Counted from the first letter of the stretch, positions 1 to 8,370 are shown. The stretch: 58,668 nucleotides of DNA from an uncultured Ruminococcus sp. (GCA_902776945.1 CACYSH010000005.1:1-58668), one strand, 5' to 3'. A program made the numbers and translations. The notes: generated by a model from the sequence alone, not told the origin.

Positions 1-608
1 ATCATTGCCGGCGCTATCGAGGTGCAGAGGATAGTGATTATCGTGAAGTAAATAGTCTCGCCGAGCGCTCCGCAGCATACCGAGCAAAGTATAGTCAGGC
101 AGTCAACAAAGAGCGTTCCCGCCATTATCATAAGGAATGCCGCTGTGATAAATCCATCGTCGGCGGTCGGGTCTCCCAGTGCGACGCAGCGGAGCTTGCA
201 TATCAGCGAAGGTACGCCCGCCCACAGAATTACAGGGAAAATATGTATATAGCAGAGCGCCAGCAGCTTCGAGAAATATCTCTCGGTGCCGGTCATCGGC
301 AGGGAGAGCTGAACGTCGCTCAGCTGAACGCTGTTCATGTCGCGGAATATCCCCGCCGCGCCTATCAAGCCTATCGCGCCGCCTACAACGAGCAGCAAAA
401 CGCCGAGATACGAAGGATAACAGTCTACATAAGAGCTTTCGGCTCCGCTCATGTCGTCTATCGTTTCATATCTGCTTATCTCGCTTAGAAAAGCGTACAG
501 CAGACCGCCCATTCCGAGTATTATGTTTGCTATGACGAAAAATTTCTTGTGCGTCCGCGCCTCGCCGAGCGCGAAACGGTTAATCCTCTGTAATGATCCC
601 GCTGCCAT
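1..608 (-). CDS. ABC transporter permease (3' end beyond window)
   Basis: The first 202 codons of a hydrophobic protein read leftward off the edge. It begins at an ATG that overlaps the last 29 bases of the ABC ATPase gene in another frame. The N-terminus starts MAAGSLQRINRF and is followed by a membrane segment (about residues 24-41, ending GMGGLLYAFL), an extracytoplasmic stretch with two Cys, a second membrane segment (LGVLLLVVGGAIGLIGAAGI), a cytoplasmic loop containing QLSLPMTGTERYFSK, and at least three more hydrophobic segments. The loop motif resembles the LP(M/I)SR region of ABC-2-type permeases of the YtrC/D kind. It is translationally coupled to the ATPase, so it is the likely membrane partner. 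Family assignment rests on context and topology; the C-terminal part is not visible. Confidence 0.75.
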   Translation of the reverse strand, partial: MAAGSLQRINRFALGEARTHKKFFVIANIILGMGGLLYAFLSEISRYETIDDMSGAESSYVDCYPSYLGVLLLVVGGAIGLIGAAGIFRDMNSVQLSDVQLSLPMTGTERYFSKLLALCYIHIFPVILWAGVPSLICKLRCVALGDPTADDGFITAAFLMIMAGTLFVDCLTILCSVCCGALGETIYFTIITILCTSIAPAM

Positions 609-1518
609 AGCCTCTCGCCTCCAGTTCGTATATGAATATCTCCTCAAGCGTAAGCGGTATTATCTCTGTAATGTCGGTCTTTATTGCCGAAAGCCTGCGC
701 ATGATGTCTTCCTCTGTTCCTCTTATTACCGCCTGAACAACGCTGCCCGAGCAGGTGTACTGCATTATTTGAACGCCCGCCGCTTCAAGCTCCCCGCGGG
801 TGACGGGCGAGTTCTTTCTTGCCATTTGTACCTTGCGGAAGCCGCCGCGGATCTCGTCTATCTCATCGGCGAATATCAGCTTGCCCTTGTGTATCAGCAT
901 AGCGCGGTCGCAAAGCTCGTTTATCTCGGCGATGTTGTGCGACGATACGATGAGCGTAGCCCCGCGGTCGAGCATCTCGTCCATGATGAGATTTTTTACC
1001 ACGCGGCGCATTGCGGGGTCAAGTCCGTCGAAGGCTTCGTCAAGCATAAGGTATTTCGTCATGCAGGAAAGCCCGATGATAACGACCGCCTGCCGCTTCA
1101 TGCCCTTCGAAAACTCCGCAAGGCGCTTTGTTTTCGGCAGACTGAGCTTGTTTACGAGCCTGTCGAATACCTCCTGCGAAAAGGAGTGGTAGTAGCTCGC
1201 GTAATATTTCCCGAGCGCTTCAAGGGTGAAGTTTGCGTATTGCACAGTCTCGTCGTTTACAAAGAAGATGTCCGCTTTAGCCGCAGCGTTGTCCCAAACC
1301 GATCTTCCGTCTATCTCTATGCTGCCGATCTCGGTCTTATACACGCCGCACATCATTCTCATGAGCGTTGATTTGCCCGCGCCGTTCGAACCGAGAAAGC
1401 CGTAAATGCAGCCGTCGGGAATGGTTATCGAAATGTCATCGAGCGCCTTGAACTGTTCGCCGCCCTTTGCAAGCCCCTTTCTTTCGAACACCATTGATAC
1501 GTTTTTTATCTCTATCAT
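580..1518 (-). CDS. ABC transporter ATP-binding protein
   Basis: A 312-residue ATPase with every ABC hallmark: Walker A GSNGAGKS (about residues 43-50), a Q-loop-like region, a signature-like FSKGMKRQ, Walker B YLMLDEAFDGLDP and the switch His in VSSHNIAE. About 80 residues follow the nucleotide-binding domain, as in YtrB/CcmA-type exporters. The signature motif departs from LSGGQ, as is usual in the YtrB-like group. Its ATG overlaps the stop of the GntR gene (ATGA), so regulator and transporter are co-translated. It probably energises the adjacent permease in an envelope-stress or export function; the substrate is unknown. Confidence 0.92.
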   Translation of the reverse strand: MIEIKNVSMVFERKGLAKGGEQFKALDDISITIPDGCIYGFLGSNGAGKSTLMRMMCGVYKTEIGSIEIDGRSVWDNAAAKADIFFVNDETVQYANFTLEALGKYYASYYHSFSQEVFDRLVNKLSLPKTKRLAEFSKGMKRQAVVIIGLSCMTKYLMLDEAFDGLDPAMRRVVKNLIMDEMLDRGATLIVSSHNIAEINELCDRAMLIHKGKLIFADEIDEIRGGFRKVQMARKNSPVTRGELEAAGVQIMQYTCSGSVVQAVIRGTEEDIMRRLSAIKTDITEIIPLTLEEIFIYELEARGYGSGIITED

Positions 1519-1901
1519 TGTCCGTTACCTCCGTTCCCTGCGGCGGCAGTCTCGGCGCAGACGCGCTCTATTATCTCTATAAGCGTATCTTTAGGCACTC
1601 CTGCCTTTACCGCCTCGCGGGCTTTTTGTTCAAATTCTTCGGTAAAGCGCTTGTCTGCCTTGCCCTCGTGCTTTGCCACAAAGCACCCTCTGCCCGCTAT
1701 TGAATAGATTATGCCGTCGCGTTCGAGTATTCCGTAAGCCTTCGCGACTGTGTTGGGATTTATCCCCAGTTCCTTTGCAAGCACCCTCGCGGCAGGGAGC
1801 CTGTCGTTTTCTTTAAGCACGCCCTTGGCGATCTCGCCGCATATCCCGCGGCAGATCTGCTCGTACATCGGCACGCGCCCTGTAATATCAATTGTTATCA
1901 A
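1515..1901 (-). CDS. GntR-family transcriptional regulator, YtrA type
   Basis: A 128-residue regulator with an N-terminal winged helix (PMYEQICRGI...LPAARVLAKELGINPNTVAKAYGILERDGII) and a short C-terminal dimerisation tail, the layout of the YtrA subfamily, which controls ABC operons. The start chosen is a TTG six bases after an AGGAGGG ribosome site. The upstream lipoprotein stop (TGA) overlaps that TTG as TTGA. An ATG exists further upstream at 1934 but lies before the ribosome site. It likely represses its own operon through the inverted repeat at 3209-3235. Confidence 0.9.
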   Translation of the reverse strand: MITIDITGRVPMYEQICRGICGEIAKGVLKENDRLPAARVLAKELGINPNTVAKAYGILERDGIIYSIAGRGCFVAKHEGKADKRFTEEFEQKAREAVKAGVPKDTLIEIIERVCAETAAAGNGGNGQ

Positions 1902-2362
1902 GAGTCTCCCTCCTTTGCGTTTTCGCCGTTCCACAGGTCGTAATCAAGGCTTGCGATATACCTCGGGGTATATATATATTTCCCGAGCGTATCGGTAGCC
2001 CTGTAAAACAGCGGCTGTTCAACACAGCCGTCGAGCCGTGTCTGCATAATGTAGTCGCCTGTCGCTTTAAGAGTGCATACGCGCTGTTTTTTGTCTCCGT
2101 CCGTGTAGCCCACGCAGGTCTCTACTTCCCTGTCGTGGAAATTTCCTGTCATAGTCCCGTAGGCGGCGTATTTCCTGCCGTTCATAATAATGGTATTATA
2201 TGTATACTCTTTATCTTTCTCATTTACATACGTTACCTGTTCCAGCTCGGGAGCGTTTTCCGGCAGGGCGTACACCCCGTCTCCGCAGCCCGCAAGCATA
2301 AGCGCCGCTATCGGCAGCAAAAAATGTCTCCTTGTCTTTGTTCCGCACATAGTCTTATTCAT
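1898..2362 (-). CDS. Small lipoprotein, paralogue A
   Basis: A predicted lipoprotein of about 154 residues. The N-terminus starts MNKTMCGTKTRRHF, then a hydrophobic stretch and the lipobox LMLAGC; the mature part begins CGDGVYALPENAPELEQ. It aligns with the next gene upstream over its whole length: shared ELPxNAPELxQ, YVNE.D.E..Y.TI, GR.YA.YGT, TCVGYTDGD, KATxDY, QP.F.RA.DT.GK.I.TP.YI.SLDYD. The start follows the paralogue alignment; ATGs at 2371 and 2350 are alternatives. The function is not recognised. The position ahead of a GntR/ABC cassette suggests an envelope-attached accessory or sensor. Confidence 0.75.
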   Translation of the reverse strand: MNKTMCGTKTRRHFLLPIAALMLAGCGDGVYALPENAPELEQVTYVNEKDKEYTYNTIIMNGRKYAAYGTMTGNFHDREVETCVGYTDGDKKQRVCTLKATGDYIMQTRLDGCVEQPLFYRATDTLGKYIYTPRYIASLDYDLWNGENAKEGDS

Positions 2363-2822
2363 TCCTTTCATGCGTTGATTCCGTTTTCCAGATGTCGTAA
2401 TCAAGGCTGTCGATATACGGCGGCGTGAATATGTTTTTACCTATCGTATCTATCGCACGGAAAAATATCGGCTGATCCATCATTCCGTTTACATACTTCG
2501 ACATAAGGTAATCGTCCGTGGCTTTCAGCTTGCAGATACGCTCGTTGGTGTCGCCGTCGGTGTAGCCGACGCAGGTAAGAACATCGCTGTGACGGAACTC
2601 GTTGTTTATCGTACCGTAGCAGGCGTATTCTCTGCCGCCGTACAGAATGGTGCAGTATCCGTCCTCGTCGTCGTTCTCGTTCACATAGGAAGACTGTTGC
2701 AGCTCTGGTGCGTTTGCAGGCAGTTCGTAAACATCGCTGTAACACCCGGCGAGCAGCAGCAGCGCCGCAAGTGGCGTAAGCGTCTTAAACATTTGTTTTG
2801 TTCTGCACATAATTGATTTCAC
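2355..2822 (-). CDS. Small lipoprotein, paralogue B
   Basis: A 155-residue predicted lipoprotein with a GTG start (MKSIMCRTKQMFK), a hydrophobic core and the lipobox LLLLAGC, then YSDVYELPANAPELQQ. It is a diverged tandem duplicate of the downstream gene (see paralogue A for shared motifs). Its 3' end overlaps the start of A by a few bases, so the two are co-translated. No recognised family. Acidic clusters (NENDDEDG) sit near the mature N-terminus. Confidence 0.75.
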   Translation of the reverse strand: MKSIMCRTKQMFKTLTPLAALLLLAGCYSDVYELPANAPELQQSSYVNENDDEDGYCTILYGGREYACYGTINNEFRHSDVLTCVGYTDGDTNERICKLKATDDYLMSKYVNGMMDQPIFFRAIDTIGKNIFTPPYIDSLDYDIWKTESTHERNE

Positions 2823-2852
2823 TTCCGTTCTTTGGATCTGTCTCTTTCTTTT

Positions 2853-3107
2853 TCAGCGGCTTAACAATATCAGCTTATTTATTAAAGGTATGTTCCCGTT
2901 TCTGCCGAGTATCATAAGCACCTTACTGCCGCACACCTCGCCTTTATCTTTTTCTCTGACGAGCTGCGTCCGGGCGAACATCGGCTTGCTTGTCTGCTGA
3001 ATGTCTGCACCGCAGCCCGCAAGCAGAGCCGCCGCCGTTGCCGCCGTAACAAGCCATTCGATCTTCTTTTTCTTTTGTCGTTTGTCTGTTCCGCACATAG
3101 TCTCCAT
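2853..3107 (-). CDS. Truncated small lipoprotein, paralogue C
   Basis: An 84-residue product starting METMCGTDKRQ, with a hydrophobic stretch and the lipobox LLAGC. The leader has the same MxxMCxT start as paralogues A and B, but similarity stops after about 25 mature residues (ARTQLVREKDK), and the conserved GYTDGD and SLDYD regions are absent. It is the first gene of the operon. Either it is a decayed third copy whose body was lost, or a short lipopeptide. The start at METMC was chosen by analogy with the paralogues. Confidence 0.5.
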   Translation of the reverse strand: METMCGTDKRQKKKKIEWLVTAATAAALLAGCGADIQQTSKPMFARTQLVREKDKGEVCGSKVLMILGRNGNIPLINKLILLSR

Positions 3108-3208
3108 TTCTCTTCGCCTGTCCTTTTTTGTTGTCTCTTTTCTTTTGTTACGCACAAGTTTTATCTCTTTTTGTTTTCATCAGCGCTCCCGCCGTGTTCA
3201 CTTGTACT

Positions 3209-3235
3209 AAGTGTACTATGTGTTGTAGTACACTT
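3209..3235 (-). promoter_or_regulatory. Perfect inverted-repeat operator, probably for the GntR regulator
   Basis: AAGTGTACTA, seven bases, then TAGTACACTT: a perfect 10-bp inverted repeat that begins two bases downstream of the -10 box and covers the transcription start. Its size and position fit a dimeric GntR repressor that blocks its own operon. The assignment to the YtrA-type regulator encoded in the operon is inference. Confidence 0.75.
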
Positions 3236-3237
3236 GA

Positions 3238-3266
3238 ATTATAGCACTTAATATCCTCTTTGTCAA
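3238..3266 (-). promoter_or_regulatory. Promoter of the lipoprotein-gntR-ABC operon
   Basis: A consensus sigma-A promoter on the minus strand: TTGACA (3261-3266), a 17-base spacer and TATAAT (3238-3243). Such a perfect promoter fits one held down by the adjacent operator. Confidence 0.85.
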
Positions 3267-3876
3267 TAACCCGCCAATAATTTCGGCAGATAATACAAAA
3301 ATCAATGTTTATAATAGGCAGATATTCACAAACACTTCGACATAAACGGTTACAATAAATATAAAATCATTGACTTATGAGGGAGATTATAGTATAATGA
3401 TAGTATGGTATATATTCTTTTGCCGCAGTTACAGTAAATGATATTGATTTTTAGGCGGTTATTTTATCTCACCTGTGAATACGCGAATTTTTTCCGATCA
3501 TTCAAATACCTATTTAAATGAGCGGGTTTGCTCCCGTAGGAGTTTGCTGACTTGCGCAGTTTCTTTGTTTCCGTTCAATTTTGCAGAATCATTCATCTTG
3601 TTTGGTTTTGTTATGCCGATTTTAATTCTGACCGTTCGGCTTGCGGTTATTGATTTGCTTTCATAGCGACCGCGGAACGAATCCTGCCGCCACGCAGAAC
3701 GTGAACGAGCTTGCGAGCGTACCCGCGTAATCGCCCCCCGCGTAGGGGGTTGACCCCTCGCCAGCGCACGGGCGCTGGATCACGTTTATGCCCTTACTTT
3801 GCGCTGTTCATGGGTCTTGCGCTGCACATTTATTTTTCGTTTACTACTTTAATACACCGGAAGGAGGAACGGCTGT
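3267..3876. repeat. Intergenic region with decayed dispersed repeats
   Basis: No convincing gene. About 3540-3645 resembles a decayed copy of the AAAATCGGCAATTT hairpin repeat (only a right-end GCCGATTTTAATT is clear). 3750-3778 is a copy of the CCAGCGC..GCGCTGG palindrome repeat followed by CTTTGCG, also seen inverted near 49190 and 52240. Confidence 0.55.
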
Positions 3877-5037
3877 ATGAAAAATTTTATAAGGCTCGGC
3901 TTTCTTCCCTTGCTGCTGCTTATGCTGCTGCTCTGCCCGGTGAGAGCCGCCGCGCAATCGCCGTCGGTGAATATCTCCGTCAGGGACGATGTTCGCGCAG
4001 GCAACGACTTCATCGTAACGGTGAGCTTTTCCTCGGATAACGAGATCGGCATGGTGCAGGCTGCGCTTTCTTACAGCAAAAGCCATATCGAGTTTATCGG
4101 CTCGGAGGACGCTTCGGGCGGCGGCGACGGTATAGTGAATATCTCGGGAACTCCGCCGTCGGGTTCGAAAAACATGGATGTTATATTGATGTTCCGCGCC
4201 CTGAGCGGCGGCAGCACTACTGTCTCGGTGACGAACGGCACGCTGATCTCCCCCGACGGCACGGTTATAAACGGTTCGCTCTCGGCGGCGGCGGATATTT
4301 CCGTCACGGGCAAAACGCTCCCGCCCGAACCGAAGGAAAGCACCGTAAGCGAGGACGACAGCTCCCAGACGGAAAGCGGGCTTGCGGGCGAAAGTCAGTC
4401 AGACAGCTCCGAAGCGGATTCCTCGTCGATGATACCCGACGACGGCGGTTTGGCGCGGCTGGACAGCATAGTTGTCACCGCCGATTACTCATACAGCCCG
4501 AAGACGGATTCCGAGACCGCGCCCGAGCAGTTCAAGCTCAAGCCCGAGTTTTCGCCCGACGTTTTTGAGTATGAGGTCACAGTCCACAACGACACCGAAT
4601 ATATCTCGGTGGACGCGGTGCTGAAAAACAAGCTCGACACGATTTGGTATGACGGTTCGGTTTATCTGCCCGTCGGCATGACCCCCTGGACTATCACGGT
4701 GACTACCCCCGACGGCGCGGTTTCCCATGCCTATTTTCTCAGGGTGATACGTCACGAGGAAGGCTACATCGAGGAGTCCTCCTCGGAGGAAAGCTCGTCC
4801 GAAGCGGTGACGACGGCTGCCGGGTCATACGACCCCGACAAGCCTTCCAATCAGGCAGAGCCGCCCAAAACGCCCTCTGAGGTCGAGCCGCCGAGACTGC
4901 CCGACCGCCCATTGCGCGAAAAGCTCACCCCGATACTTATAATTGTGATCTGTGTTATAGCAACATCGGTGCTGTTTATCGTGGTGCGTATCAAAATGCG
5001 TTCAAAGAATCAGCTCGGCAACGGCAAGAAGGATTAA
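3877..5037 (+). CDS. Membrane-anchored surface protein with cohesin-like and cadherin-like domains
   Basis: A 386-residue exported protein. Residues 1-26 form a signal peptide (LLLLMLLLCPVRAAA). Residues 29-145 form a beta-sandwich resembling cohesin-type modules (VRAGNDFIVTVSFSSDN, AALSYSKSHIEFIG, a closing VTNGTLISPDGT strand). A Ser/Glu-rich linker follows, then about 190-290 resembles the cadherin-like beta-sandwich family (LKPEFSPDVFEYEVTVHNDTEY). A second Ser/Pro-rich stalk leads to one transmembrane helix near residue 350 (ILIIVICVIATSVLFIVV) and a short basic tail. It lacks LPXTG, so it is probably anchored by the C-terminal helix. An AGGAGG site precedes the ATG. Whether it binds dockerins is unknown. 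Confidence 0.8.
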   Translation: MKNFIRLGFLPLLLLMLLLCPVRAAAQSPSVNISVRDDVRAGNDFIVTVSFSSDNEIGMVQAALSYSKSHIEFIGSEDASGGGDGIVNISGTPPSGSKNMDVILMFRALSGGSTTVSVTNGTLISPDGTVINGSLSAAADISVTGKTLPPEPKESTVSEDDSSQTESGLAGESQSDSSEADSSSMIPDDGGLARLDSIVVTADYSYSPKTDSETAPEQFKLKPEFSPDVFEYEVTVHNDTEYISVDAVLKNKLDTIWYDGSVYLPVGMTPWTITVTTPDGAVSHAYFLRVIRHEEGYIEESSSEESSSEAVTTAAGSYDPDKPSNQAEPPKTPSEVEPPRLPDRPLREKLTPILIIVICVIATSVLFIVVRIKMRSKNQLGNGKKD

Positions 5038-5054
5038 CAGAGAACATAGTAACA

Positions 5055-5095
5055 GCCGGACGGCGGGAGATTTCCCAGCCGTCCGGCATTTTTAT
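5055..5095 (+). terminator. Rho-independent terminator
   Basis: The stem GCCGGACGGC / GCCGTCCGGC (5055-5064 with 5078-5087) is followed by ATTTTT. It ends the surface-protein transcript, facing the convergent GH2 gene. Confidence 0.85.
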
Positions 5096-7797
5096 CCGAT
5101 ATATTTGGCTATTGACGATAGCAGCGCCCTGCCTTCGGGCGTGTTTTGCAGATTTTCGGGGGCGCAGTTCAGCACAAGCACCTTTCCGCCGCCGCAGGGA
5201 TATTCGTACATCAGCGCAAGATCGCGGTTTGTCTCGAAATTGTCTATCGTCCTCACGATGACGTTTATTTCCGCACGGTTCGGCAGGTCGCTTATTATCT
5301 CGCTGCGCGAACCGGTCACAACGCTGTACCACAGCGGTTCGCTGTGCCTGCGCGTGGGGAATCCCGCAAGCGCGGGGTGGCGGTCGTCTATCAGCAGACC
5401 CATTGTCCCGACAGGCTCGGGGCGGTCAAGCGACTGCGAGATAGAACGGAACATCGGGTAGCACCAGAAGTCCGTGCAGTAAAAGCCCTCGACGGAGCGG
5501 CTCTCATCGGGCAGTCGGGCGAGAAGTATCGTTCTTCCGGCGGCAAGCAGGCTTTCGGCGGCGGAGTTTATCTCGCTGAAAACAAGCTCCTGCGGCAGCG
5601 CGGCGGTCTCCTTCGGGAAAACGAACAGCTCGTATTCGTTCGAAACATCTGTTCCCTCGATTGCAAGCCCCAGCCGGAAGCGTTTTGGCTCGGCGGGGGA
5701 GGGGAGAACCGTTTCAAGCCGTCCGAGCGCAACGTGTTCGCCCGCCGGAACCGTGCCGCTTATCTCCGCGCAGACGTTCCCGCACTCGCAGACGAGCCTT
5801 GCCGAAAAGCGCCTGCCCGCCAGTCCCGGGCGGAAATCTGCAAGCCGTATCTCCGCCGAAAACGTGTCTCCGCCCTGTAAGCAGTAGTCGGGGAACTCCG
5901 CCATGATAACCGCGTCGTTGCAGAACTGCCGCCAGCGTTCGGGCGAGCATATACCTTTTTCGTCCATGAATGCGTCAAGCACACCGACAAGCGCCGTCCC
6001 CTGTCCGCTGAAATCCTGCAAGTCGAGCAGCTGAAAGCCCGCCAGCCCTTCCGTGCGGAACGCGGCTTCAAGCTCCTCCTTGTAGCACTGCACGGCAAGC
6101 GCCCCCGACGCTTCGAAATAATCGCGGGCTAAATGCAGCAGCCCCGCGTTTTCGAGCCTTTCGCGGAAAATTTCGAGATTCCGCGCTTTCAGCACGCCCG
6201 TGTATTTCTCGATCTCGTCAAAATCGGGGAAGGTCTCGTACTGACCTATTTCGTGCGTTATAACAGGGATTTCGGGGATAAGTACGCCGTCGGTGCTGTC
6301 AGCCTTGACGGTCTTAGTACCCGTACCGAACTGAATTTGCACCTCGCCGCCCGCATTATGTTCCGATGCCGTTTCGGCGGGGGAAAGCGCCTCGTCATAA
6401 TTATGAATGGTCGAGGGCTTTTCGGTCTGAACGTGACCGAGCGGCGCGTCGCACATCGCATACGAGCCGCGCAGCAGCCGTTCCCGCGAGAGCCGCACAC
6501 CGACAAAGAAATCCTCTTCGGGCAGGATACACGGGGCAAACTGGAAATTATTAGAGCCTTGCGTGTAGAGATGTCTGCCGTCAAAGTTCCTGAATGCCGT
6601 GATATTCAACCCAATGAAAATCTTGCTGCCCCAAAGCTCATTGCCGAGTGACATCATGACGAACGACGGGTGATTACCATACTCCTCCAGCATACGAATG
6701 CCTTCCCTGAAAAGAAAGTTGTATTCGCGGTCGTCAAAGCCTTTGTCGCCGGGAAAATTCAGCGTTCCCCAAAACGGCAGTTCGGGTTCGAGCAGTATAC
6801 CGAGCCTGTCGGCGGCTTCAAATGCGGCGGCGGGAGGGCAGCAGGTGTGAAAACGGTAGTGATTTATCCCATAGCTTTTGGCGGTCTCCATATCGCGCAG
6901 CCAGCTTTCAAGGTCGGTGGGGGCGCAGCCTGTTTTCGGGAAAAGCAGCGCGTTGTGTCTGCCGCGAAGAAAAGTCCGTCTGCCGTTCAGCGTGAAGAAT
7001 CTGCCGCCCGCAGCAAACTCACGCAGACCCGCCGTCACAGTCGTAACGTCGCCACCGACATTTACCGATATATGGTAAAGTTCGGGCGAATACTCGTCCC
7101 AGAGGCGTGCGTCCTTGCCGAGCGGCAGGGTGCAGAGCAGCTCGCCGCCCGTGAAAACGGCGGTCACGGAAGGCGGCTCGTGGGGCGTTCCTGCGCCGTT
7201 AAAGCTCACCGCCGAAACAGTTGCCTTGCCGCTCTCCGCGCCTTTTATCTTTGCGGAAATTCTGAACGCTCTTTCGGCGAAAAGCGGCGTGACGCGCACT
7301 TCTTCCGCATGGATCTTGTTATATATCCTCACCGATATTTCGCCCGTAATGCCGTTCCAGTTCGTCTGAGTATCGGGCGAGGTCATGTGACCGCCTTTCG
7401 TGAGGTAGCCCGTGTTCGTCACCTTTATCGTAATGGTGTGAACGCCGTCGGCAAAGTAGCTGATGTCGTAAACGTGGGGCGCGGTAAGGCTGTCGCAGCT
7501 GCCGTACCATTTGTCATCAATGTAAATTTCTGTAAGACGGGTGCGCTCCAGGTACAGCAGAGCAATTTTGCCTTTCGCGGGCGAAAGATCGACTTCGCGG
7601 GAGAACCATGCGTCGCCCTCGAACGGCAGTTTCTCCGTGAGGTAACTTGTCTCGCGGCGGTCGTTCGGCTTGCCAAGCCCCGCAAGGGCGGTCGTTCCGG
7701 GCAGATTGATACGGCAGTCGTACACGGGCGCATTTCCTGTTCTTTTTTCGTCAAGTGCCGCCAGCCACCCGCCGCTAAGGTCTATTCTGTCTGTCAT
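5092..7797 (-). CDS. Glycoside hydrolase family 2 protein (beta-galactosidase/glucuronidase-like)
   Basis: A 901-residue protein with the GH2 order: an N-terminal sugar-binding jelly roll (WFSREVDLSP...), an immunoglobulin-like sandwich and a TIM barrel. The acid/base Glu is about residue 387 in SLGNELWG after the typical NHPSFVMM strand. The nucleophile is probably Glu 516 in THEIGQYETFPD. About 300 further residues follow, including a C-terminal domain with GRTILLARL and LVLNCAPENL that resembles beta-galactosidase trimerisation/glutamine-amidotransferase-like folds. There is no signal peptide, so it acts in the cytoplasm on imported oligosaccharides. The substrate cannot be set from sequence. 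A GAGAGGA site precedes the ATG. Confidence 0.88.
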   Translation of the reverse strand: MTDRIDLSGGWLAALDEKRTGNAPVYDCRINLPGTTALAGLGKPNDRRETSYLTEKLPFEGDAWFSREVDLSPAKGKIALLYLERTRLTEIYIDDKWYGSCDSLTAPHVYDISYFADGVHTITIKVTNTGYLTKGGHMTSPDTQTNWNGITGEISVRIYNKIHAEEVRVTPLFAERAFRISAKIKGAESGKATVSAVSFNGAGTPHEPPSVTAVFTGGELLCTLPLGKDARLWDEYSPELYHISVNVGGDVTTVTAGLREFAAGGRFFTLNGRRTFLRGRHNALLFPKTGCAPTDLESWLRDMETAKSYGINHYRFHTCCPPAAAFEAADRLGILLEPELPFWGTLNFPGDKGFDDREYNFLFREGIRMLEEYGNHPSFVMMSLGNELWGSKIFIGLNITAFRNFDGRHLYTQGSNNFQFAPCILPEEDFFVGVRLSRERLLRGSYAMCDAPLGHVQTEKPSTIHNYDEALSPAETASEHNAGGEVQIQFGTGTKTVKADSTDGVLIPEIPVITHEIGQYETFPDFDEIEKYTGVLKARNLEIFRERLENAGLLHLARDYFEASGALAVQCYKEELEAAFRTEGLAGFQLLDLQDFSGQGTALVGVLDAFMDEKGICSPERWRQFCNDAVIMAEFPDYCLQGGDTFSAEIRLADFRPGLAGRRFSARLVCECGNVCAEISGTVPAGEHVALGRLETVLPSPAEPKRFRLGLAIEGTDVSNEYELFVFPKETAALPQELVFSEINSAAESLLAAGRTILLARLPDESRSVEGFYCTDFWCYPMFRSISQSLDRPEPVGTMGLLIDDRHPALAGFPTRRHSEPLWYSVVTGSRSEIISDLPNRAEINVIVRTIDNFETNRDLALMYEYPCGGGKVLVLNCAPENLQNTPEGRALLSSIAKYIG

Positions 7798-7857
7798 ATA
7801 AAAATATCCTCTCTGTGCGATAATATTAAACCTGCATTTTTGATAGCTCTAACTAAA

Positions 7858-7886
7858 ATTATAACACAAATACGGCGGTCTGTCAC
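7858..7886 (-). promoter_or_regulatory. Promoter of the GH2 gene
   Basis: GTGACA (7881-7886 on the minus strand), a 17-base spacer and TATAAT (7858-7863), about 60 bases upstream of the ATG. Confidence 0.65.
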
Positions 7887-7918
7887 TATCTGTATAAAAA
7901 TTTTAACATTTATCCAAA

Positions 7919-7956
7919 GAAAAAATACAGGACATCTCCGCCGTGCGGAAATGTCC
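7919..7956 (-). terminator. Terminator of the XRE regulator gene
   Basis: On the minus strand, GGACATTTCCG and CGGAGATGTCC form a hairpin with a T-rich tract downstream. It sits just after the regulator's stop codon. Confidence 0.75.
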
Positions 7957-7964
7957 CCGAAAAA

Positions 7965-8312
7965 TCATAGATCTTTTAAACGGTCGATCATATTTGAAAT
8001 AAACGCGAGCTTGCGGCTGTCCATGCCTATCAGATGCTTTATGATATATTTTATTTCATCGGTATCTCTGTTTGCGGCAGACAAATCGGTCGATTTGTCT
8101 GAAAGATCGCTGATAAGCTCTTCCAGCGGCACGCCAAGTCCGTTTGCGACCTTTTCGGCTGTTTCAAGCGTGCAATTCTTTTCGCCGCGCTCGACCTGAC
8201 CGATATAGGTCGGATGAAGCCCCGCAATTTCCGCGAGCCTTTCCTGACTTATCTTCTGTTTCATTCGGTAAAATTTTACGCGCTTGCCGAACTGCCTGAT
8301 GATGTCGCTCAT
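7965..8312 (-). CDS. XRE-family HTH transcriptional regulator
   Basis: A 115-residue Cro/CI-type protein: residues 5-68 hold the helix-turn-helix (ISQERLAEIAGLHPTYIGQVERGEKN, then LETAEKVANGLGVPLEELI). The tail is charged with a probable dimerisation helix (IKYIIKHLIGMDSRKLAFISNMIDRL). The second ATG was chosen because it lies eight bases after GGAGGG; the first ATG is two bases from it. The body resembles small controller-type XRE regulators. It sits alone between its terminator and its own promoter and could control itself and the promoter-like copy at 8705-8736. Confidence 0.88.
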   Translation of the reverse strand: MSDIIRQFGKRVKFYRMKQKISQERLAEIAGLHPTYIGQVERGEKNCTLETAEKVANGLGVPLEELISDLSDKSTDLSAANRDTDEIKYIIKHLIGMDSRKLAFISNMIDRLKDL

Positions 8313-8332
8313 GACCATACCCTCCTTTTCTC

Positions 8333-8370
8333 ATTTAACTAATATAGCAAATATAGCCGATTGTAAAACT
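8333..8370 (-). promoter_or_regulatory. Promoter/operator region of the XRE gene
   Basis: Reading on the minus strand, AGTTTTACAATCG contains a TTTACA -35, and 17 bases later comes a TATTAG -10 inside ATATTAGTTAAAT. Both the 13-mer around the -35 and the ATATTAGTTAAAT 13-mer recur at 8705-8736, which marks them as candidate XRE-binding sites. Confidence 0.55.

Noticed and set aside
3475-3666. 63-codon frame with a hydrophobic stretch
   Set aside because: It lies in a decayed dispersed repeat and has no ribosome site.
6670-8199. 509-codon open frame on the plus strand
   Set aside because: It spans the GH2 gene, a terminator and the XRE gene in antisense; no recognisable domain.
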